Source: Anadara kagoshimensis
Taxonomy: Eukaryota; Mollusca; Bivalvia; Arcoida; Arcidae
Reading direction: 5' to 3'
Length of the DNA stretch: 64,000 bases
NCBI GenBank assembly: GCA_021292105.1
Contig: CM037864.1
Location: 11,331,898-11,395,897, forward strand
The translations under genes and the position numbers were made by a program. A model generated the notes under the pieces. The model made no database searches and had not been told where the DNA came from. It saw only the letters and a program-made list of their open reading frames with translations. Each line of letters begins with the position of its first letter. The stretch's first letter is position 1. This document shows positions 23,685 to 32,692 of the stretch, piece after piece.

Positions 23685-26600
23685 AACACACACACACATA
23701 CACACAAAATGTTTCAAAAGTGAAGTCAAGATAAGTCTATAATGATGCAACTTCTTATAAAACTCCAAAATAGGCACACGAAAGAGAGACATGATATGAA
23801 TAGCTAATTAATATTGGACGTTTTATTGAATTTTTGTATCATGTACTTTTAGCAAGAAATAATATAGTGCCAAGATATTTGAAAATAGAATTGAATTTGA
23901 GAAAAAAATTATATTCCCCAAATGAAAACCGTGAAGTGTACCAAAAACCATTTTGGTTTATTTATGATATAACCCTGTGTTATGTAATGTTATACTGTAC
24001 CACATTGAAAACGATAGCACACCATGAAAATGGCAAATTTAAAACCTAATGGAAGCAGACAATAAAAGATGGCTGTACAAATTGATCACGTTCAAATAAA
24101 GCACATAAAAATTGACAACCAATGATTATTCTTTAACTTAAGTGCACTTAAACTCTTAAAACTTTCATGTCAAAAGATATCGAATAAAAATAAAATGAGA
24201 GTTGATTGAATTGAATGAGGAGCCCTAAAGACAAATAATGCCATACGTATTAACGATTACAACAATTATATTAGATATAAAATAAATGTACGCTGTCTTT
24301 GAAGAAATCGAATACAGACAATAGGAATAGATTCTTAACAATTCTGGCTTGGCCCTTGTATATTAAATATGTAAATTACATGTATGCATGTAAGAAAAAG
24401 GATATTGAATTAAATTGAAGGAGACTAGGACAGAGAGACGACTGAAGAAAAAATTATAATAAGTAAAAGCGATTCTATTTTTAAAATATGATTAAATGTA
24501 CTTAATCTTTGAGGAGGAAACCAATAAGTATAATAGAAGATTCTGGTTAGATTCATTCATATTTGATATGTAAATTAGATGCGTCATACATACAACCAAA
24601 GGAGGATCGTTGAATTGTAACAGAGAGAAAAGTTGTCAACAAACAATATCGCCAGTAATAACGATTTTATTTTTAAAATATGATGGAATGCATGTTATCT
24701 TTTAGAAAACCGAATAAATATAACAGAGGGGCTTAACATTTTTCTTAGATTCTTCGATATAAAATATGTAAATAAGATGTTGTATGCGTGTAACTAAAGA
24801 CTATAGAATTAAAATTAAGAAGCATTGCATTTAATTAATGGACTATTAATAATACCACTGGGGCTAGTTTTAAGTCGAATAAAATAAAATATAATAATGT
24901 AACATTTCTTGTTAGGTTTATGCATATAATATATATATGTTTTGCATTTAATTAAAATTTAATGAATAATTGGACCATTTGAAAACTAAAAACAAATAAT
25001 GTTATAAAGTAAAATGAATCCTATGTAGTTACATGGACTGTGCTTTATATTTCAGGAAATCAAGTCAATAGAATCAAAAACAAACATGTCCGAATCACAA
25101 TCCAGAAGCAAAATATAAACTTTGAAACTGACAAGTTTGGTTAACACGTGCACTTCCAACATGGAAGTGAGGCCGGGTGCTCCGGAAGGTTAAGCCGGGT
25201 GTAAATACAAAACATTTCTGTTTAGGTTCATGCATACCAGTCGCATACATGTAACTAAGAAATAAAGAAGTATAACATTAATTAATTGGACAATGAGAAC
25301 AGTAAAAGAAAAGTATTGCTGATTTTTTGAAAGTATGATGGTATTCATTTTATGTTTGGAGAAATCGAATAGATATAATACAAACAAATGCAAAAGAATT
25401 CTGGCTAGGTTCTTGCATATTAGATTGATACAAATTTCATGTTTGATGCATGTGACCAAAGAACATCGAATTTAAATGAAGGAGCATTGCATTGACTAAT
25501 TAAACAAGGACAGGGATAAAATCAAACAATGTTATACTTATTTTAGATTCTATTCTATGTTTAAAGTATGATTGTATATACCTTTTAGAAGAGCAAATAA
25601 ACTAAATCGACTCAAATACAAAACATTTCTTCTGGTATGTTTCTTAAGTGTAACATATATAAAATACAGGTATGCGTGTACGCAAAGGATATAGAGATAT
25701 AGAATTAAATTGAAGAGGCATTGAATAATTAAACAGCGAAAAACTAGACAAATGCAGTCAAACTCATCCATAAAGGCTACCCAAGGGAACCAATGAAAGT
25801 GTCCTTTAAGGACAGGTGGCCCTCATATACATATTCAAATAACATCTCCAAAGAGCAGTCGGGATAAAATTTTACTGGCTTTTAAAAGCATGTGGCCCTT
25901 ATATAGCGGTGACCTTTAATGCAGGTTTGAATTCAGTGTCATTATTGAGTCTTATTTAATCTATTTTGAAAGTATAATGGAATTCACTTTATACTTCTGG
26001 AAATCGAATGACAAAAATCGAGGCAAATATAAAACATTGCTGGTTTGGTTCTTTTAATGATATGAAATATTTAAATCGCATGCTGTTTAGTTTTAAAATA
26101 GCTGTGGAATTGTTTGTAGGTGTTTTAGTAAATATTAAAGCTTATCGGAGAGCATCGATCTGTTTTATCAGCACTTTGTTCGGTGTTAGCTGCAAATTGA
26201 AAATTACGTAACGTTTGAACATTTTAAATTCATGTAAATTATGTGTAAAAAAGCTTATCTAACACATATCTAAACATGAAACACTGACAGCATTGCATTG
26301 ACTAATTAAACAATGACAGGGATAAAAACAAACAATGTTATACTTATTTAAGATTCTATTCTATGTTTAAAGTATGATTGTATATACCTTTTAGAAGAGC
26401 AAATAAACTAAATCGACGCAAATACAAAACATTTCTTCTGGTATGTTTCTTAAGTGTAAAATATATAAAATACAGGTATGCGTGTACGCAAAGGATATAG
26501 AGATATAGAATTAAATTGAAGAAGCATTGAATAATTAAACAGCGAAAAACTAGACACATACAGTCAAACTCATCCATAAAGGCTACCCAAGGGAACCAAT

Positions 26601-27846
26601 GAAAGTGGCCCTCATAAACATATTCAAATAACATCTCCAAAGAGCAGTCGGGATAAAATTTTACTGGCTTTTAAAAGCATGTGGCCCTTATATAGTGATT
26701 ACCTTTAAGGCAGGTTTGAATTCAGTGTCATTATTGAGTCTTAATTAATCTATTTTGAAAGTATAATGGAATTATATACTTTATACTTCTGGAAATCGAA
26801 TAACAAAAATCGAGGAAAATATAAAACATTGCTGGTTTGGTTCTCTTAAAGATATGAAATATTTAAATCGCATGCTGTTTAGTTTTAAAATAAATGTTGA
26901 ATTGTTTGTAGGTGTTTTAATAATTATTAAAGCTTATCGGAGAGCATCGATCTGTTTTATCAGTACTTTGTTCGGTGTGAGCAGCAAATTGAAAATTACG
27001 TAACGTTTGAACATTTTAAATTCATGTAAATTATGTGTAAAAAAGCTTATCTAACATATATCTGAACCTGAAACACTGACAGCTAAATGTATTAAAATAA
27101 TGGAATGCATTAGAGATACAAATAGCGAAGTATTATGCGATGGCCGATATCAGCCATGACACACTACAACAACTTTACTGTAAAGTCTGTTTACAACCAA
27201 TTAGTCTCTTGGTTTTTGTCCCTTTTCATGGGGTTAACGTGTGAATAAAAATCATAGCTTTTTGCATCGTGAAAACAAGCCCATGCCGTAATGTGGCCTG
27301 TTGTAACCGGTGTCTAATCTACACTCTTTACTTCATATTAAAACTTTTTAATATTGCCTTCGATATCGCTATGTAAATTATTTTAGCGCCATTTTCCTAA
27401 CCTTTGCGGCGATACCAAAAACAGGAGTGAGAGGGTTTTTCATATGCTAATGAGTTTCTGTTACGGGTCATTTACACAATCTTCTTCGATTCTACGAAGA
27501 TAGTCACCCCAACCACGTGTATATTAATATCACAACCAGTTTTCCTAAAACTTTTTTTAAGTGAATGTCTCTAAAAATCTACACAGTTGTTGATTTATCG
27601 TTGTTATTTAATTCATATTTTCTGCTACAACGATCAGAAATATTTGTTTTTATAATTCGGTTACCAAATTGCTAAAGTCAAATTTGACCGACTTTTACAA
27701 CACGTGTACACCTGATCATGAATACGATAGTTCTTACCACCCACCAAGTAGATTTGACAAAGTTCTGGCAGTCTTTCTGCTTATCCGTACACACGATTTA
27801 TAATTTTAATTAGTTATCTTAATTTACCATTTAAGAATAATGGTAC

Positions 27847-27897
<51 letters not shown>

Positions 27898-27992
27898 ATT
27901 GTCTCAAATAATGATTTGCACGTGAATTGTTTTAAGTTTGTCAAGGTTAAATATCACCGTTCTTACATGAATTTCAGTAAGAATTATGGTAC

Positions 27993-28028
<36 letters not shown>

Positions 28029-30996
28029 TTGTCTCAAATAATGATTTACACGTGAATTGTGGCAAGAATGCTATATTTCGTACAAAAATCTTGTAAACAA
28101 AAATTTTTAGTACATGACGTACTCTTACGTGCAGAACTATAACACCATATGTGGATAAATTTTAATAATTTTAGGTAATTTTATAAACAAATTTATGAAA
28201 ACAATATCCGCTCCTGTCAATTATGGGTAGTGTTGCGTATCAACATATTGTCGATAAGTATTTCTTATGCAAATTAGATCAGTATTTCCCTGTCCGAAAT
28301 GGTTTCGACCGAAATGTAGGACTTAGACAAAATAGCCGTTGCTCAAAATTGACCAAAATTTACGGAGTATGGGGCAAAACTGAGAAAAGTTTAAGGATAG
28401 AAATATTAAAAATTAATTACGGCATGAATTGTATAATAAATGTACGATTTTACTTTTACACTAAAACGTTTCGTTTAAGAGAATTTTACGAAAGACCGAG
28501 AGACTAAAGGATCGTAAATGGACTTTAGATTGTCAAAATGCACGTGTACATTGATGACGCGCTACAGTAAAGTGTAGAGTGCCATGGCTCATATTGGCCA
28601 TCGTAATATTAACTAGCAATACAAGTTTTCGTGGTATTTTGTAACTCTGACAATATTTTAATTACAAAACATCTTTTTTTAAATTTTATTATTATTTTTT
28701 GTTCAGGCACAAATACTTTTCACCTATTGTAGTCACCACTACAATCACGTATAGAACTTTAGTGTATACATGTTTTGTAATGTAACAAATTCCCAATTCC
28801 AAGGCGTATAGTATTCTTTGTTATATCATGGTTCATTGATTTCGTATCAAAATGTATGTAAATATAGATTCGTTGCCGAGAATTATACTGTACAAAAATA
28901 CATCAGTGCATCAGGGATTCTAAGTGTTATTAATTGAATCATGTGTCTTTAACCCATGAAGCAATACATTCTATTGTCAGATAAATATTGTTGATTCTTA
29001 ATTTTAAAAGCTAAGCTATGACTTCTTCATGCAAAGTATTTCCTTAGCTGATTTTGGTCCTTAAGTTTCTTTCCAACATCTTGGGGAAAAGGTTTTGGTT
29101 TCATGATTTTGTTCAAAGCACTACTGATGAGGAATTACAAAAATGTATATTCCGAAACGGCCGTCTAGTGCTGTAAAATTAAGACTGGTATATTATGTAA
29201 TAAATTGATGAAGTGGATTCGGTAAATTACATTTTGGCCTCATTTTTTCATATAAAAATATAGAAAAAACGGGAACAGGTTAAGTAATATATAGCTACGG
29301 ATTGATTATGATCTCAGTGTTAGGGTAAGGGTTAGAAATTATGCCTTATTTATTAAGCGTCAATAGTTACCTCCACATATTAATTCATAAAAAGTCAGGT
29401 AAATACATACTTTTTAAACCATCACGCAAATATAATCAATCTTCAGACTTTTGACTACGTGACAGCACCCAGTTGAACGAGTTTGTTTCACAAAACTGTT
29501 TCTTCCTAACCTACAAATTTACTCATAATGTTGAACGTGATTATATTAATTTCGTATAAACCAGATTCTTCAAAGAAGGTTAAGTGCATAACGATTCAAT
29601 ACCTTTGTATTTGAATTTGTAAGAACTTATATTATAGAGAACTTACCATTAGCGTCATACTAAGGTTGCCTAATTTAATTAAAAAGAATATTACTGAGTA
29701 AAAATAATTTTACATAGTTTTTCGATTATGTTTATTACATGTCTTTAAAGTCTTTCTATGAGGTAATCAATGACGTTTACCTTGGTACATTAATTGTTGT
29801 ATAGGCAAACAACACTGAACTGTCCGCTTGACCTTTAATATAGGCTTATTCATATAGGAGCGTCCACCCAATACATAGGTAGTGTTAAGATCCAAGTACA
29901 CAGATGAGTAGATCTCATGATGTATATAAAATAAACACATGTGTTTTCTATACACAGATGTACTTTATCCGTGGTAAATATTTAAATAAAAGGTCAAACG
30001 GACAGGTCAAAGTTGTTTACCTATACTGCATGCGATCTGTATATTAACACTCCAGATTTGAAGAAAGGGATAAACATGTACTTGACAACTTCCAATAAAC
30101 GCAAGAACAACAATCAAAAACGCTCACGGAAAACAGTTATATTTATGTACAACTGTTGGCAAAATATGTTGAGTTGTTAAAGGGACTTTGAGTACTATAA
30201 ATACATGTACTTCCATTTTCAAATAATCTAATGCCCATCCTAAATCAGGACATAGCCCGGTTTTGTATATCCAATGGTTTATTATTATGGATTGCCCTTG
30301 ATATATTTAATGTCCTATAGTTACATGTTCCTTTCACTAAATTTTGATTACACACGTGGAGGGTGTAGCTAGCTAAACAGGAGATATTTACCCTTCCGGA
30401 TTACCCGGCCTGACTTCCCTGGTAAAAGTTCACGTGCTTTACCTCACTTGTCAGTTTCAAAGTTTTTACTTTGCTTCTGGATTGTGATCCGAACATGTAT
30501 TAGTATGTTTGTTTTTCATTCTAGGTTTACAAACAAGAAAGGTATTAAATAAAAAATATAATATTGAACATAATGATAATAATTTCACTATTTTTGTTCT
30601 ATTTTCAGGTGGATGTTTCTGGTGACTTTAGGATTTTTCTCACTTTTTGGAATTTTATTAATACAAGCGTACTCATATAAGATGGAGCTGATGATGAGTA
30701 CTCTTACACTCGTTTCTATTGGTATGTTGTGTTATATCGTTGCCGACTTAGATTCGCCATTTTCTGGCTTTTTCCGGATTGATTTGTCCATCATTATTGA
30801 CGTCATAACTAGATTGGAAGTATTATACAAGATGGCGGAAGAAGGATATGAAGAAACATTTAATTTTCCAGATAGCTCAAAATTTAAATCAAAGAAAATA
30901 TCAGAAAAGATGTCCATAGAAACTGTTGAAAACGACACAGAAATAGTTCAGTTTAAAATCAGAAAACCTAAACATACCAGGGTTACACAAGTATGA
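12836..30996 (+). CDS. DUF4239-like (bestrophin-like) multi-pass membrane protein, 4 exons
   Basis: Exons 12836-12956, 16816-17484, 18374-18536 and 30609-30996 join with GT-AG junctions at matching phases (1, 1, 2) into 446 residues plus stop. The start ATG has G at -3 and +4, and an in-frame TGA lies upstream at 12803. Predicted membrane segments are at about residues 27-48, 125-148, 169-192, 320-339 and 345-364. A helical stretch follows segment 3 (191-214, QALTKQNEILIKMTEEISKL), and the protein ends in DLDSPFSGFF (364-373) and a hydrophilic tail. The order of paired membrane segments, a charged helix, then a second pair closing with L-D-x-P-F-x-G is the pattern I know from DUF4239. That family is common in bacteria and plants, resembles bestrophins and has no established function. 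A role as a channel or transporter is conjecture. Intron 3 is about 12 kb and packed with repeats. Confidence 0.8.
13055..13275 (-). mobile_element. SINE-B (tRNA-derived)
   Basis: On the - strand it starts CTCGGAGTCTCGGTGGCCAA, resembling the 5' half of a class II (Leu/Ser-like) tRNA, and has the box B GGTTCGAATCCCACTGGGGC. Its tail reads toward 13055. It lies in intron 1 of gene 1. Confidence 0.8.
13330..13460 (-). repeat. R1 dispersed repeat, partial
   Basis: Diverged R1 in reverse orientation: GAAGTGCTTACC...GAAGCACCTGACCTCACTTC...GTTTACGTG...TTTGGACGTGGATT. Confidence 0.65.
14190..15135 (+). repeat. Tandem array in intron 1, 5 units of about 160-215 bp
   Basis: The unit contains TTTAACACTGGTGAA, TGATTGTAAATACTAG, TATGAAAGTAGGTAACCGTG, ACCTAATTTTCATGGTTAAC and a CTTCATGAATTTTTGTCG block. 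The TGTAAATACTAG-like landmark recurs near 14340, 14545, 14748, 14908 and 15125. The units are unequally decayed. Confidence 0.85.
15508..15698. mobile_element. MITE R4, copy 1
   Basis: Inverted ends read ATTGACGGATCGCCGGCCAC on the left and GGCCATACGCCAAT on the right, extending inward through ACTATGTTCCGACA / GTGTTGGAACATTGTGGGCG. The interior contains GAATGAAAACTC and CTTTGGTACCGTGAT, shared with the copies at 52.7, 53.2/55.6 and 58.7 kb. Confidence 0.8.
15815..15860 (+). ncRNA. Hammerhead ribozyme, decayed copy (intron 1)
   Basis: Homologous to the intact fold at 29117-29172 and set in the same repeat (about 15735-15885). CTGACGA (822-828) is acceptable because core position 7 is variable, and stem II GGAAT/ATTCC is kept. 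The second core strand reads CAAAG instead of CGAAAC, and the cleavage triplet GTC is GTT. It is expected to be inactive. It lies in sense orientation in intron 1 of gene 1. Confidence 0.65.
15889..16012 (+). repeat. R1 dispersed repeat, 5' part
   Basis: Begins AAAAACAAACATACTAATCC and continues through CAGAAGCAAAG, CTGACAAGTTAGG and GGTGCTCCGGAA. It starts right after the hammerhead-bearing repeat. The remainder of intron 1 (16015-16815) has no recognised feature. Confidence 0.8.
16816..17484 (+). CDS. Gene 1 exon 2
   Basis: Encodes residues 41-263 and the first base of codon 264. It finishes membrane segment 1, then a soluble loop (about residues 49-124), the segment pair with VPALVTLLLGPILMSFYF and PAGLVYAISFGFAF, and the following charged helix. 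Acceptor TTTTTTTACTGTAG|GA; donor ACAG|GTGAGT. Confidence 0.85.
18003..18325 (-). repeat. R1 dispersed repeat, near full length
   Basis: One of the most complete copies (about 325 bp). It runs from GCAAGCCAAGGCTTATCAAG to GGATTAGTATGTTTGTTTTT in + coordinates. No inverted ends are seen. It lies directly upstream of exon 3 of gene 1. Confidence 0.9.
18374..18536 (+). CDS. Gene 1 exon 3
   Basis: Encodes residues 264-317 plus two bases of codon 318: an amphipathic region starting AEIWTVVDHL and ending LHWLK across the junction. Acceptor TTATTTCAG|CT; donor CTCAA|GTAAGT. No membrane segment. Confidence 0.8.
18568..18730. mobile_element. MITE R2, copy 1
   Basis: Member of a family whose ends are GTCAAACCTGCC and GGCAGGTTTGAC. 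The interior alternates CTATAAAGGCCACC, CTCTTTATTCAT and AACCTGTATA. The right end of this copy is diverged. Confidence 0.65.
18780..18925. repeat. Dispersed repeat with CAGACA tract
   Basis: TTTGACCAAAATCC..., then GGGGCAGACAAACAGACAGA, then ACCCACCTAAACTTCGTTTGCGG. It resembles the longer copy at 45300-45580. Confidence 0.5.
18985..19316 (-). mobile_element. SINE-A (tRNA-derived), near full length
   Basis: On the - strand the head reads CCACTGCGGTAGTTCAGTTG (box A-like TAGTTCAGTTGGTAGAGTG) followed by box B-like GGTCGTGGGTTCG. A body and a tail ending near TGACTGGGAGGTTAAACGCC follow. Further copies are at 45661, 56880, 59740 and 62800. It lies in intron 3 of gene 1. Confidence 0.85.
19653..19868. 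mobile_element. MITE R3, copy 2
   Basis: TATAGGTAAACAGCATTGAC at the left and GTCAATGTTATTTGCCTATA at the right, with the shared ACCTGTCCGCTTGACCTTT inner part. Non-coding. Confidence 0.85.
20500..20705 (-). repeat. R1 dispersed repeat
   Basis: Reverse copy from the GTTCCATGATCCTTTCACAC block to ATGTTTGTTTTTGATT. It lacks the distal end seen in the 18003-18325 copy. Confidence 0.85.
20830..20943 (-). mobile_element. tRNA-like SINE head
   Basis: On the - strand AGGTCGCGTTGGCCTAATGG, then GTAAGACG, then a decayed box B-like GTGAATTCCAGTCCCGGTCA. It fits a tRNA-derived head. No folded functional tRNA is proposed. Confidence 0.5.
21080..22949 (+). repeat. Tandem segmental duplication, about 922-bp period
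   Basis: Copy 1 (about 21080-22003) and copy 2 (about 22004-22949) share order and sequence throughout, for example CCAGAAGCAAAGTTTAAAAC at 21101 and 22023, and CAGACTGCTTGCAAAAAATG near 21590 and 22515. Each copy contains a forward R1 part (21058-21205; 22010-22125), an R1-like reversed block and a reverse R1 (21612-21832; 22538-22762). The segment TTCCCACTACGG...GGACTTTGTACAAC also occurs at 38100-38160. The open frames here come from R1 and are not genes. Confidence 0.9.
23619..23706. repeat. (CA)n microsatellite
   Basis: Nearly pure CA tract interrupted by single AA steps. 22950-23618 and 23710-24040 hold no recognised gene; a spliceable-looking AG at 23248 leads into an immediate in-frame stop. 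Confidence 0.95.
25068..25200 (+). repeat. R1 dispersed repeat, 5' part
   Basis: Begins AATCAAAAACAAACATGTCC and continues to GGTGCTCCGGAAGGTTAAG. Confidence 0.8.
25764..25928. mobile_element. MITE R2, copy 2
   Basis: CAGTCAAACTCATCCATAAA at the left, GCAGGTTTGAATTC at the right, with the GGCTACCCAAGGGAACCAAT interior. Copied together with its surroundings in the 806-bp duplication. Confidence 0.7.
26562..26718. mobile_element. MITE R2, copy 3 (duplicate of copy 2)
   Basis: Same insertion as at 25764-25928, duplicated with its flanks. This copy lacks a short internal segment around the GTCCTTTAAGGACAGG sequence. Confidence 0.7.
27138..28603. mobile_element. 1.47-kb element with terminal inverted repeats
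   Basis: Left end CGATGGCCGATATCAGCCAT then ACTTTACTGTA; right end ACAGTAAAGTGTAG then CATGGCTCATATTGGCCATCG. These are inverted copies over about 45 bp with several mismatches. The interior holds the GA-tract duplication and a 94-codon + strand open frame (28223-28507) that I do not recognise; no transposase motif was seen. No clear target duplication was found, so the exact class is open. Confidence 0.6.
27834..28065 (+). repeat. Duplicated (GA)n-bearing unit
   Basis: AAGAATAATGGTACAACGAG followed by a GA tract (27850-27896) and CATTGTCTCAAATAATGATT recurs 144-146 bp downstream, with a shorter GA tract (27996-28025). Confidence 0.9.
29117..29172 (+). ncRNA. Type I hammerhead ribozyme, intact core (intron 3)
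   Basis: AGCACTA (29117-29123) pairs perfectly with TAGTGCT (29166-29172) to form stem I. CTGATGA (29124-29130) is the conserved first core strand. GGAAT (29131-29135) pairs with ATTCC (29149-29153) as stem II around a 13-base loop. GAAA (29154-29157) is the second core strand. CGGCCG (29158-29163) makes a very short, self-complementary stem III, followed by the UC of the cleavage site GUC (29163-29165). The predicted cut is after C29165. A minimal stem III is known from hammerheads in Penelope-like elements and in small circular-RNA repeats of animals; such forms often work best as dimers. The copy sits in a repeat of about 165 bp (29040-29205). It lies in sense orientation in intron 3 of gene 1. 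Activity is inferred. Confidence 0.8.
29800..30025. mobile_element. MITE R3, copy 3
   Basis: TATAGGCAAACAACACTGAA at the left, GTCAAAGTTGTTTACCTATA at the right. Same family as 9368 and 19653. 29206-29799 holds nothing recognised. Confidence 0.85.
30290..30525 (-). repeat. R1 dispersed repeat
   Basis: Reverse copy ending GTATTAGTATGTTTGTTTTT, about 85 bp upstream of exon 4 of gene 1. Confidence 0.9.
30609..30996 (+). CDS. Gene 1 exon 4 (stop)
   Basis: Completes codon 318 (Lys) and encodes residues 319-446: two membrane segments (MFLVTLGFFSLFGILLIQAY; STLTLVSIGMLCYIV), then DLDSPFSGFF, then a helical and charged C-terminal tail ending TRVTQV and TGA. Acceptor TTCTATTTTCAG|G. No AATAAA is visible in the first few hundred bases of the 3' UTR; ATTAAA at 31012 is too close to the stop to be persuasive. 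Confidence 0.85.
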
Positions 30997-31490
30997 CAAG
31001 AGGTCAAAATGATTAAAAAGGTAGTTATAAAATGTTTGATGAACCGTTGGTATATGTCATATGTGTGTCATAATGGACACCAAACTGCATACCATCTTTG
31101 ATTGAAGATTATTATCTAATCGGTAACTAAGGCAGTCTTCATTACACTTAAGTTCAAGCCATAGCATGCAACTGGACTACCCTTGCATTACAATTTGAGA
31201 GCAGCGTTGCATTACAAGATTACTGATAATTATAAATCTTTTTCAACGCCTTATGATAAACTACAAGCAAGTGGGAAGGAAGCTATTCAATATAAAGTAG
31301 TACGCTTAACGCGATTGTATAGGTCCAGTTGAAATGTTAGACCTCATATGTCTAATAGAGTGAGTGTGAAACTCATATTTTTACTAGTCCATAGTCTGGA
31401 GTTTTACTAATTTTCTTGTTTTGCTGTTTCCTTCATCAACTTTTTGGTTACATTGGCTGTGAAAATGTACATTTAAGCTATGTATATTAA

Positions 31491-31764
31491 GGGTAATAAG
31501 TAGGAAAATTCAAGTGAAAACCATTTGCTTGAAAAGCATGAAAGAGGGGTATAATTATGAAATTACCTACACAAGTGTGAAAATTTATAAAAAAAAAAGA
31601 GGAATTGATAAAATTTAATTAAGAGTTTATAAAATGTTTGTTGCATTTTTTAAAGAAAATTGTGCAAAAATACACGTCTTGTGTAGGTAATTTCTTAATT
31701 ATTTCCCTCTTTCACGCATTTCAACCAAAAGGTTTTCATTTGAATTTCCCTACTTACATTACCC
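31491..31764. mobile_element. MITE with TTAA target duplication
   Basis: Inverted repeats of about 85-90 bp: GGGTAATAAGTAGGAAAATT at the left, its diverged complement ending TTCCCTACTTACATTACCC at the right. Both sides are flanked by TTAA (31487-31490; 31765-31768). TTAA duplications are characteristic of piggyBac-type insertion. Non-coding. Confidence 0.85.
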
Positions 31765-31796
31765 TTAAAGGTATATTTCATTTAAAAAGCTTCCAA

Positions 31797-32100
31797 ACCA
31801 GTGTCAATCATATCAATTCATGTCCAAATTACATCACCAGAACAAAGCAAAAATTTTGTAACTCGCACATTAGGTAAAAGCACGGACTTCTAACAGAGAA
31901 AAGAGACAAGGTGCTTCTAAAGGATAAACACCTTATTTTATCTCACCCTCCATGTATGTAATAAAAATTGAGAATGAAAGATTTATGAAACGTCAAATAT
32001 ATCAATTATAGTATTGGATACAGAGATACCAGACTTATCACCATTATCAGGATGGCTGCCTTAAAACTTATTTGAGGGCCTTGACAAGCCTAGGATTGCA
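31797..32100 (+). repeat. R1 dispersed repeat, diverged near full length
   Basis: Runs from AACCAGTGTCAATCATATCA through the ACAAGGTGCTTCTAAAGGAT block to GAGGGCCTTGACAAGCCTAG and GCAATATA at the far end. It shows the distal end of R1 in forward orientation. Confidence 0.7.
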
Positions 32101-32204
32101 ATATACATATATCAACAATTTATTTGTACATTGTATATCAAATTAAAATCAAAGCGTGTTTAATTTTCAAACCCATGTTTTAACTCTGTTATACTAACAT
32201 CGAA

Positions 32205-32692
32205 CTACTGTCAGAGCCTGTCTGTTGACAGTGAAGTTACGCTTTTTTCATAGAAAACCAAATAAATAATGTAAATAAAAAATGATATTATGCAGTTACT
32301 TGTGCCTACTCGTAACAGGAAATCTGTATGCGCATCCGTGATTAGCGTAGAATATTTCTGCACAGAGCAAAGCGTTTGTGCTATTGGTATTTAACTTGTT
32401 GAAAAACCAGGCAACTGGCGGACCCTTTTATGCATATTAAGTAAAACGTCACCAAGGACATCACTTTTGGTGTAAACATAGTCATTTTCGCGACGTAAAA
32501 TCCCCTTAGTGCTAACATTTTCCTCTCTACAGAAATGCTTTATGCGCATACATATTTTCAGTTACGACTAGGTACAAGTAAGTGAATAATATTAATTTTT
32601 ATTTATATTTATTTGATTTTCTATGGAAAAGGCGTAACTTCACTGTTAAAAAACGGACCGCAACAAACCGGTTCTGACAGTAATTGTAAAAT
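32205..32692. mobile_element. Inverted-repeat element R7, copy 1
   Basis: Ends ACTACTGTCAGAG and TCTGACAGTAA. Inside them GACAGTGAAGTTACGC...ATAGAAAACCAAATAAATAA is inverted as TTTATTTGATTTTCTAT...GCGTAACTTCACTGTT, and CTCGTAACAGGAAATCTGTA as TTTTCAGTTACGACTAGG. The same architecture recurs at 61107-61589. Confidence 0.75.

Larger units (their letters stand above)
24040..27090. repeat. Tandem array of decayed units with recent 806-bp duplication
   Basis: Landmarks recur through 24200-27000: TTAAAATATGAT or AAAGTATGAT, GAAATCGAATAAATATAA, CATATTAAATATGTAAAT and TTGAATTAAATTGAAGGAG. The last two units are a close duplication: about 25480-26287 and 26288-27085, offset 806 bp, each carrying its own R2 MITE. 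A partial R1 copy lies at 25068-25200. The short open frames in both copies are paralogous accidents of the repeat. Confidence 0.85.

Noticed and set aside
23619..23706. (CA)n tract considered as part of a CRISPR-like or regulatory array
   Set aside because: It is a plain dinucleotide microsatellite; no spacers, and the genome is eukaryotic.
28223..28507. 94-codon open frame treated as a gene
   Set aside because: It lies inside a TIR element and matches nothing I know; kept only as a note within that element.
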